A DNA stretch of 64,000 nucleotides from the NCBI RefSeq assembly GCF_037126175.1, contig NZ_CP146986.1:1206501-1270500 (forward strand), read 5' to 3'. This document shows positions 57,825 to 64,000 of this stretch, piece by piece. Within the stretch, counting starts at the first letter, position 1. Each line of letters begins with the position of its first letter. This DNA comes from Pseudomonas sp. RSB 5.4. Its GTDB lineage: Bacteria; Pseudomonadota; Gammaproteobacteria; Pseudomonadales; Pseudomonadaceae. Under the pieces are notes generated by a model. The model ran no database searches and had not been told where the DNA came from. It saw nothing but the letters and a program-made list of their open reading frames with translations. A program made the position numbers and the translations under genes.

Positions 57825-57856
57825 AGGGAGTGGTGTGATGTTGGGGATTGCGGTCA

Positions 57857-60800
57857 ATGAACCTCTCCGGTCCTTTCATCAAGCGCCCGGTCGCGACCAT
57901 GCTCCTGAGTCTGGCGATCATGCTGCTGGGCGGGGTCAGCTTCGGCCTGTTGCCGGTGTCGCCGCTGCCGCAAATGGATTTCCCGGTGATCGTGGTCCAG
58001 GCCAGTCTGCCCGGCGCCAGTCCCGAGGTGATGGCGTCCACGGTGGCGACGCCGCTGGAGCGCTCGTTCGGGGCGATTGCCGGCGTCAACACCATGAGCA
58101 GCCGCTCCAGCCAGGGTTCGACCCGGGTCATTCTACAATTTGACCTCGATCGTGATATCAACGGCGCGGCGCGGGAAGTGCAGGCGGCGATCAACGCTTC
58201 GCGCAACCTGTTGCCGAGCGGGATGCGCAGCATGCCGACCTACAAGAAGGTCAACCCGTCGCAGGCGCCGATCATGGTGCTGTCGCTGACTTCGGATGTG
58301 CTGGAAAAAGGCCAGCTCTATGACCTGGCCTCGACCATCCTCTCGCAGAGCCTGTCCCAGGTGCAGGGCGTGGGTGAAGTGCAGATCGGCGGCAGTTCGC
58401 TGCCGGCGGTGCGCATCGAACTCGAACCGCAGGCGCTGAACCAGTACGGCGTGGCGCTCGACGATGTGCGCAAGACCATCGCCGGGGCCAACGTGCGCCG
58501 GCCCAAGGGCTCGGTGGAAGACAGCGAGCGCCTGTGGCAGATCCAGGCCAACGACCAGTTGGAGAAAGCCAAGGATTACGAATCACTGATCATCCACTAC
58601 AACAACGGTGCAGCCCTGCGTCTGAAGGACGTGGCCAAGGTCAGCGACGGCGTCGAAGACCGTTACAACAGCGGTTTCTTCAACGATGACGCGGCGGTGC
58701 TATTGGTGATCAACCGTCAGGCCGGCGCCAACATCATCGAGACGGTCAACGAGATCAAGGCGCAGTTGCCGGCTCTGCAAGCGGTACTGCCGGCCAGCGT
58801 CAAGCTGAACCTGGCAATGGATCGCTCACCAGTGATCAAGGCCACGTTGCACGAAGCGGAAATGACTCTGTTGATCGCCGTGGCACTGGTGATTCTGGTG
58901 GTGTTCCTGTTCCTCGGTAACTTCCGCGCCTCGCTGATTCCTACATTGGCGGTGCCGGTGTCGCTGGTCGGCACCTTCGCGGTGATGTACCTGTATGGTT
59001 TTTCGCTGAACAACCTGTCGCTGATGGCGTTGATTCTGGCGACCGGGCTGGTGGTGGACGATGCCATCGTGGTGCTGGAAAACATCTCCCGGCACATCGA
59101 CGAAGGCGTCAAACCGATGAAAGCCGCGTACCTCGGGGCCAAGGAAGTCGGGTTCACCTTGCTGTCGATGAACGTCTCGCTGGTGGCGGTATTTCTGTCG
59201 ATCCTGTTCATGGGCGGGATTATCGAGAGCCTGTTCCGCGAGTTCTCGATCACACTGGCGGCGGCGATCGTGGTGTCGCTGGTGGTGTCCCTGACGCTTA
59301 CGCCGATGCTCTGCGCGCGCTGGCTCAAACCGCATACCCCGGGTGAAGAAAACCGTTTGCAACGCTGGAGCCGACGGACCAACGACTGGATGGTCGGCAA
59401 ATACGCCACCAGCCTCGACTGGGTGTTGCGTCATCGTCGTCTGACATTGCTCAGTCTGTTGATCACGGTCGGGGTGAACGTCGCGCTGTATGTCGTGGTG
59501 CCGAAAACCTTCATGCCGCAACAGGACACCGGTCAGTTGATCGGTTTCGTGCGCGGTGATGACGGCCTCTCGTTCAGTGTCATGCAGCCGAAAATGGAAA
59601 CCTTCCGCCGCGCCGTGCTCAAGGATGACGCGGTGGAAAGCGTCGCCGGGTTCATCGGCGGCACCAACGGCACCAACAACGCCTTTATGCTGGTGCGGTT
59701 GAAACCGATCAAGGAGCGTCAGCTCTCGGCGCAGAAAGTCATCGAACGTCTGCGCAAGGAAATGCCCAAGGTTCCCGGCGCCCAGTTGATGCTGATGGCG
59801 GATCAGGACCTGCAGTTCGGCGGTGGCCGCGAGCAGACCACGTCGCAATACAGCTACATCCTGCAAAGCGGCGATCTGGGTTCGTTGCGCGAGTGGTATC
59901 CGAAAGTCGTCGCCGCGTTACGGGCGCTGCCCGAGCTCACGGCCATCGACGCCCGCGAGGGGCGCGGCGCGCAGCAGGTCACGCTGATTGTCGACCGCGA
60001 TCAGGCCAAGCGCCTCGGCGTCGACATGAACATGGTCACGGCGGTGTTGAACAACGCCTACAGCCAGCGGCAGATCTCCACGATCTACGACAGCCTCAAC
60101 CAGTATCAGGTGGTGATGGAGGTCAATCCGAAGTATGCGCAGGACCCGGTAACGCTCAATCAGGTGCACGTGATTACCGCTGACGGCGCGCGGATTCCGT
60201 TGTCGACGATTGCCCACTACGAAAACAGTCTGGAAGACGACCGCGTCAGCCACGAAGGCCAGTTCGCCTCTGAAGACATTTCCTTCGATATGGCCGAAGG
60301 CGTGACGGTGGAGCAGGGCAGTGCCGCGATCGAACGGGCGATTGCCAAGCTTGGTCTGCCGGAAGACGTTATCGCGAAAATGGCCGGCACCGCTGACGCC
60401 TTTGCCGCGACGCAGAAGAGCCAGCCGTTCATGATCCTCGGTGCGCTGCTGGCGGTGTATCTGGTACTCGGCGTGTTGTATGAAAGTTACATTCATCCGC
60501 TGACGATTCTCTCGACCTTGCCCTCGGCTGGCGTCGGCGCGTTGCTGTCGATCTATGCGCTGGGCGGCGAGTTCAGCCTGATCTCGCTGCTCGGGTTGTT
60601 CCTGTTGATCGGGGTGGTGAAGAAAAACGCGATTCTGATGATCGACCTGGCGCTGCAACTGGAGCGCCATCAGGGCCTGTCGCCGCTGGAGTCGATCCGC
60701 AGCGCCTGCCTGCAACGGCTGCGGCCGATTCTGATGACCACCCTGGCGGCGATCCTCGGCGCCTTGCCGTTGCTGCTCAGCCGTGCGGAAGGTGCGGAAA

Positions 60801-60964
60801 TGCGCCAGCCATTGGGCCTGACCATTATCGGCGGCCTGATCTTCAGTCAGGTGCTGACTCTTTACACCACGCCTGTGGTTTACCTCTATCTCGACAAGCT
60901 GCGCCACCGCTTCAACAAGTGGCGTGGCGTGCGTACTGACGCCGCTCTGGAAACTCCGCTATGA
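57857..60964 (+). CDS. muxC: MuxC RND transporter
   Basis: The 1035-residue protein has the same RND design as muxB. MNLSGPFIKRPVATMLLSLA is its start, TGLVVDDAIVVLENI holds the Asp pair, and GVVKKNAILMIDLAL is in the second half. Its two-protein partnership with MuxB is known in the MdtBC family, in which the pump is a heterotrimer. ATG 57857 is preferred over TTG 57848 in frame; GGGGAT is ten bases upstream. Its stop overlaps opmB in ATGA. Confidence 0.95.
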   Translation: MNLSGPFIKRPVATMLLSLAIMLLGGVSFGLLPVSPLPQMDFPVIVVQASLPGASPEVMASTVATPLERSFGAIAGVNTMSSRSSQGSTRVILQFDLDRDINGAAREVQAAINASRNLLPSGMRSMPTYKKVNPSQAPIMVLSLTSDVLEKGQLYDLASTILSQSLSQVQGVGEVQIGGSSLPAVRIELEPQALNQYGVALDDVRKTIAGANVRRPKGSVEDSERLWQIQANDQLEKAKDYESLIIHYNNGAALRLKDVAKVSDGVEDRYNSGFFNDDAAVLLVINRQAGANIIETVNEIKAQLPALQAVLPASVKLNLAMDRSPVIKATLHEAEMTLLIAVALVILVVFLFLGNFRASLIPTLAVPVSLVGTFAVMYLYGFSLNNLSLMALILATGLVVDDAIVVLENISRHIDEGVKPMKAAYLGAKEVGFTLLSMNVSLVAVFLSILFMGGIIESLFREFSITLAAAIVVSLVVSLTLTPMLCARWLKPHTPGEENRLQRWSRRTNDWMVGKYATSLDWVLRHRRLTLLSLLITVGVNVALYVVVPKTFMPQQDTGQLIGFVRGDDGLSFSVMQPKMETFRRAVLKDDAVESVAGFIGGTNGTNNAFMLVRLKPIKERQLSAQKVIERLRKEMPKVPGAQLMLMADQDLQFGGGREQTTSQYSYILQSGDLGSLREWYPKVVAALRALPELTAIDAREGRGAQQVTLIVDRDQAKRLGVDMNMVTAVLNNAYSQRQISTIYDSLNQYQVVMEVNPKYAQDPVTLNQVHVITADGARIPLSTIAHYENSLEDDRVSHEGQFASEDISFDMAEGVTVEQGSAAIERAIAKLGLPEDVIAKMAGTADAFAATQKSQPFMILGALLAVYLVLGVLYESYIHPLTILSTLPSAGVGALLSIYALGGEFSLISLLGLFLLIGVVKKNAILMIDLALQLERHQGLSPLESIRSACLQRLRPILMTTLAAILGALPLLLSRAEGAEMRQPLGLTIIGGLIFSQVLTLYTTPVVYLYLDKLRHRFNKWRGVRTDAALETPL

Positions 60965-62421
60965 CTGACCGTTCGCTTCTCAATCTGGCCACTGCGCGCG
61001 GCTCGCGCCTGTTGAGTCTGTCGCTGTGCGTGGCGATGCTCAGTGCCTGCGCCGTCGGCCCGGACTATCAGCGCCCGCAGACCGCCGAGGTCGCGCAATA
61101 CAAAGAGGCCGAAGGCTGGCGCCAGGCCAATCCGAGCGACTCGCTGGCCCGTGGCGCCTGGTGGGAGTTGTATGGCGATCAGCAGCTCAATGGCCTGATC
61201 GAGAAACTCAACAGCTCCAACCAGACCGTTGCGCAGTCCGAAGCCCAGTACCGTCAAGCCCAGGCTTTGGTGCGCAGTGCCCGGGGGGCGTTTTACCCGA
61301 ACGTCGACCTGAGCCTGGGCAAGACCCGCTCCAGCCAGGGCACCGGCAGCAGCAGTTCGAGCCTGAGCAGTTCCGCCAGCGGCATTCGCGACACCTACAA
61401 CGCGCAGTTGGGCGTGAGTTGGGAAGCGGATATCTGGGGCAAGTTGCGCCGTGGCCTGGAAGCCAATGAAGCCAGCGCCCAGGCCAGCTTCGCCGATCTG
61501 GCGGCGATGCGCCTGAGCCAGCAATCGGAGCTGGTGCAGAATTACCTGCAACTGCGGGTGATCGATCAGCAGAAGCGCCTGCTCGAAGCCACCGTCACGG
61601 CTTACGAGAAATCGCTGCAAATGACCCAGAACCAGTACCGCGCGGGTATTTCCGGGCGCGATGCGGTGGCGCAGGCACAGACTCAGCTGAAAAGCACGCA
61701 GGCCGATCTGGTGGACCTGATCTGGCAACGGGCGCAGTTTGAGAATGCTATCGCCGTCCTCACCGGGCAGGCGCCGGCCGAGTTCAGCATTGCCGAAACC
61801 CAGAGCATTCCGAACCTGCCGCAGATTCCGCTGAGTCTGCCGTCGCAGTTGCTGGAGCGCCGCCCGGACATCGCCTCTGCGGAGCGCTCGGTGATTGCCG
61901 CGAACGCCAACATTGGCGTGGCGAAAGCGGCGTATTACCCGGATCTGACCTTGAGCATGAGTGGCGGTTACAGCAGCAGTACCTCCAAAGACTTGTTCAG
62001 CCTGCCCAACCGTTTCTGGTCGGTCGGCCCGAAACTGGACTTGCCGATCTTCGACGGCGGCATCCGTTCGGCCGAGGTTGACCGTACCGAGGCGGTCTAT
62101 GACCAGACCGTCGCCAAGTACCGCCAGACTGTGCTCGATGGTTTCCGTGAAGTGGAAAACTATCTGGTGCAACTGAAGGTGTATGAAGACGAAGCCGCTG
62201 TGCGTCAGGAAGCACTGGAGGCGGCGCGTGACTCGCTGCGCCTGACCCAGAATCAGTACAAGGCCGGTTTGATTGCCTACATCGATGTGGTTGTGGTGCA
62301 GGCCACGGCGTTGAGTAACGAGCGCACGGTGCTGAACATTCTGCAGAGCCGCTTGATCGCCAGCGTGCAATTGATTGCGGCGCTGGGCGGTGGTTGGGAC
62401 GGACAACTGGCCAGCGAATAA
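60961..62421 (+). CDS. opmB: OpmB outer-membrane factor lipoprotein
   Basis: The 486-residue protein has a signal peptide with a lipobox ending LSAC (Cys30 acylated), followed by the OprM family start VGPDYQRPQ. It has the two TolC repeats with LERRPDIASAERSVIAANAN and QNQYKAGLIAYIDVV. It provides the outer-membrane channel for MuxABC. The start is coupled to muxC. A perfect inverted repeat at 62426 follows the stop and likely ends the operon. Confidence 0.93.
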   Translation: MTDRSLLNLATARGSRLLSLSLCVAMLSACAVGPDYQRPQTAEVAQYKEAEGWRQANPSDSLARGAWWELYGDQQLNGLIEKLNSSNQTVAQSEAQYRQAQALVRSARGAFYPNVDLSLGKTRSSQGTGSSSSSLSSSASGIRDTYNAQLGVSWEADIWGKLRRGLEANEASAQASFADLAAMRLSQQSELVQNYLQLRVIDQQKRLLEATVTAYEKSLQMTQNQYRAGISGRDAVAQAQTQLKSTQADLVDLIWQRAQFENAIAVLTGQAPAEFSIAETQSIPNLPQIPLSLPSQLLERRPDIASAERSVIAANANIGVAKAAYYPDLTLSMSGGYSSSTSKDLFSLPNRFWSVGPKLDLPIFDGGIRSAEVDRTEAVYDQTVAKYRQTVLDGFREVENYLVQLKVYEDEAAVRQEALEAARDSLRLTQNQYKAGLIAYIDVVVVQATALSNERTVLNILQSRLIASVQLIAALGGGWDGQLASE

Positions 62422-62425
62422 ATCG

Positions 62426-62503
62426 TGTAGGAGCTGCGGCACGCTGCGATCTTTTGATCTTTAAAACAAAGTCAAAAGATCGCAGCGTGCCGCAGCTCCT
62501 ACA
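62426..62503. repeat. large inverted repeat, third REP-like family, probable terminator
   Basis: TGTAGGAGCTGCGGCACGCTGCGATCTTTTGA and its near-complete reverse complement (quoted in parts: head TGTAGGAGCTGCGGCACGCT, tail GCAGCGTGCCGCAGCTCCTA) form a stem of about 30 bp. It starts four bases after the opmB stop. Confidence 0.9.
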
Positions 62504-62673
62504 GGTTGTGATCGTTGTTCCAGAGCCTTGTAGAACCATCAAACAAGCGTTTCATCGGGTTGATGGCAAAATGATTACTTTGTCAGTGCGTTCTTCTGCG
62601 CAATCAGTACAATCGCCGCATTTGCCCGGCCGAGAATGGATGCAGTACGGCGCGGGTGGTTGCGAGAATCCCC

Positions 62674-64000
62674 ATGCTCATCGGTAATTATTCCTTCACT
62701 CTGGTTTTCATTTCGTTGTGTGTGGCGATTCTCGCGTCCTACACCGCGCTCGACCTGACCGGGCGCATCGCCAACGCCCGTGGGCGCGCAGTGCATCTCT
62801 GGACGGCGGGCGGTGCACTGGCGATGGGGGTTGGCGTGTGGTCGATGCATTTCATCGGCATGCTGGCTTTCAAGCTGCCGATCGATCTGGGCTACGACAT
62901 GGCGATTACCGCGCTATCGCTATTGATCGCGGTACTGTCCTGCGGGTTTGCCCTGTGGCTGGTCAGTCAGCCGAAACTGCCTGTGTTGCAACTGGCCTTT
63001 GGCGCCTTGGTCATGGGCGCCGGCATCAGTGCGATGCATTACACCGGCATGGCCGCGCTGCGCATGACCCCAGGAATCGATTACGACCCGACGCTGTTCG
63101 GCGCGTCATTGCTGATCGCGGTGGGTGCTTCGGCAGCGGCGTTGTGGATCGCCTTCCGCTTGCGCCAGCAATCGCCGTATGTGCGCCTGATCCGCGGCGG
63201 CGCGGCGGTGATCATGGGCATTGCCATTGTCGGCATGCACTACACCGGGATGGCCGCCGCGCAGTTTCCCGCTGGCAGTTTCTGCGGTGCGACGCTTGAC
63301 GGACTCAAGGGCAATGGCCTCGACAATCTGGTGCTGATCACCACCCTGGCGGTGCTGTCGATCGCCTTGCTCACTTCGATTCTCGATGCTCGCCTCGAAG
63401 CGCGCACCGCCGATCTGGCGCATTCGCTGACCCTGGCCAACCGTGAACTGACGCAACTGGCGTTGCATGACACCCTGACCGGCCTGCCGAACCGCATGTT
63501 GCTGGACGACCGGATCAATCAGGCGATGAAAAAGGTTGAGGAACAGGGCGGCTGTTTTGCGCTGATGTTCATCGATCTGGACGGTTTCAAACCGGTCAAC
63601 GATGCCTTTGGCCACCACATGGGTGACCAGTTGCTGCGCGAAGTCGGGGTGCGCCTGCGTGAAGACTTGCGCAGCCAGGACACGCTGGCGCGGATCGGCG
63701 GCGACGAATTCGTGCTGCTGGTGCGCCTGAGTGAACCCGACGATGCCTTAGGCCTTGCCGCGCGCCAGGTCGGGTTGATCGCCCAGGCCTTCCGCGTGGC
63801 CGAGCACGACTTGCAGATATCCGCCAGCGTCGGCATCGCCTTGTACCCGGGCAATGGCCAGAGCGCTCAGGAACTGTTGATGAACGCCGACGCGGCGATG
63901 TATCACGCCAAGGGCGGCGGCAAAAACGGCTACAGCTTCTTTGATGCCTCGATGAATAACAACGCGCGCAAGCAACTGCAACTGTTGCAGGATCTGCGTG
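62674..64000 (+). CDS. MHYT-GGDEF diguanylate cyclase (MucR-like), 3' end cut
   Basis: The visible 442 residues have a seven-helix MHYT sensor domain (about 1-240) with three repeats (WSMHFIGM, SAMHYTGM, VGMHYTGM) that probably bind a metal to sense gas, and a GGDEF domain (about 265-430) with the active motif GGDEF at 342-346 and an intact inhibitory RSQD site five residues before it. The layout matches P. aeruginosa MucR, where an EAL domain follows; the sequence ends just before that region. Such proteins make c-di-GMP. No strong ribosome site is seen; GTG 62656 is an alternative start. Confidence 0.9.
   Translation, partial: MLIGNYSFTLVFISLCVAILASYTALDLTGRIANARGRAVHLWTAGGALAMGVGVWSMHFIGMLAFKLPIDLGYDMAITALSLLIAVLSCGFALWLVSQPKLPVLQLAFGALVMGAGISAMHYTGMAALRMTPGIDYDPTLFGASLLIAVGASAAALWIAFRLRQQSPYVRLIRGGAAVIMGIAIVGMHYTGMAAAQFPAGSFCGATLDGLKGNGLDNLVLITTLAVLSIALLTSILDARLEARTADLAHSLTLANRELTQLALHDTLTGLPNRMLLDDRINQAMKKVEEQGGCFALMFIDLDGFKPVNDAFGHHMGDQLLREVGVRLREDLRSQDTLARIGGDEFVLLVRLSEPDDALGLAARQVGLIAQAFRVAEHDLQISASVGIALYPGNGQSAQELLMNADAAMYHAKGGGKNGYSFFDASMNNNARKQLQLLQDLR

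Overview
The window looks like chromosomal DNA of a fluorescent-group Pseudomonas. The GC content is high, nearly all genes have close Pseudomonas-type architectures (MuxABC-OpmB, MucR-like MHYT-GGDEF, a pdt-type TonB/TpsB locus, orphan CcoN with a siroheme reductase), and about sixteen Pseudomonas REP elements are scattered through it. I see no phage, plasmid, CRISPR array or intact insertion sequence. Functional names come from motif reading and remembered families; no database search was possible.

Left part (1-12.8 kb). An operon on the minus strand carries a zinc-ribbon protein and a YedK/HMCES-type SOS peptidase cut by the left edge, with a strong LexA box in front. Two small unknown genes, a tRNA-Ser(UGA) with a clear promoter, a Bax-inhibitor-like membrane protein, a lipoprotein, an Lrp regulator divergent from an EamA exporter, an OafA-type acyltransferase, a FUSC transporter and non-phosphorylating GAPDH follow. 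A three-gene set (cytochrome c lipoprotein, Tat-exported FAD oxidase, Tat-exported fold-III PLP enzyme) closes this part.

TonB/TpsB locus (13.6-22.7 kb). A PhdA-like regulator (Phd domain joined to a transposase N-terminal domain) precedes a tightly packed operon: TpsB outer-membrane transporter, ExbB with a periplasmic DUF2341/LamG head, ExbD, TonB, a porin, a coiled-coil protein, a YbjN-like protein and a peptidyl-prolyl isomerase. No large TpsA exoprotein is present in the window. A PHO-box-like direct repeat lies in front of it. This is the best candidate for an unusual system: an apparently energised two-partner-secretion machine lacking a local substrate. A LysR regulator sits directly downstream.

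Middle part (24-37.5 kb). GNAT acetyltransferase, aspartate racemase family protein, an orphan cbb3 subunit pair (CcoN/small subunit) divergent from a siroheme nitrite/sulfite reductase plus DUF934 protein (like the cyanide-linked PA4129-PA4134 region), a membrane protein, an eight-haem cytochrome with TPRs, a DUF3313 lipoprotein and a membrane-fused spermidine-synthase-like protein.

Sulfatase/MoxR operon (51.5 to 37.7 kb, minus strand). Twelve closely packed genes: an outer-membrane-type protein, two DUF1254 proteins, a SphA/MetA-type channel, MoxR ATPase, DUF58, DUF4381, two VWA proteins, BatD-like protein, exported HAD phosphatase-like protein and an arylsulfatase. Two of these genes (BatD-like and DUF4381) contain REP elements inserted in frame inside their coding sequence.

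Right part (51.9-64 kb). A YciI/DGPF protein, thiol peroxidase Tpx, the tripartite RND pump MuxABC-OpmB (with a REP between muxB and muxC), and a MHYT-GGDEF diguanylate cyclase cut by the right edge.
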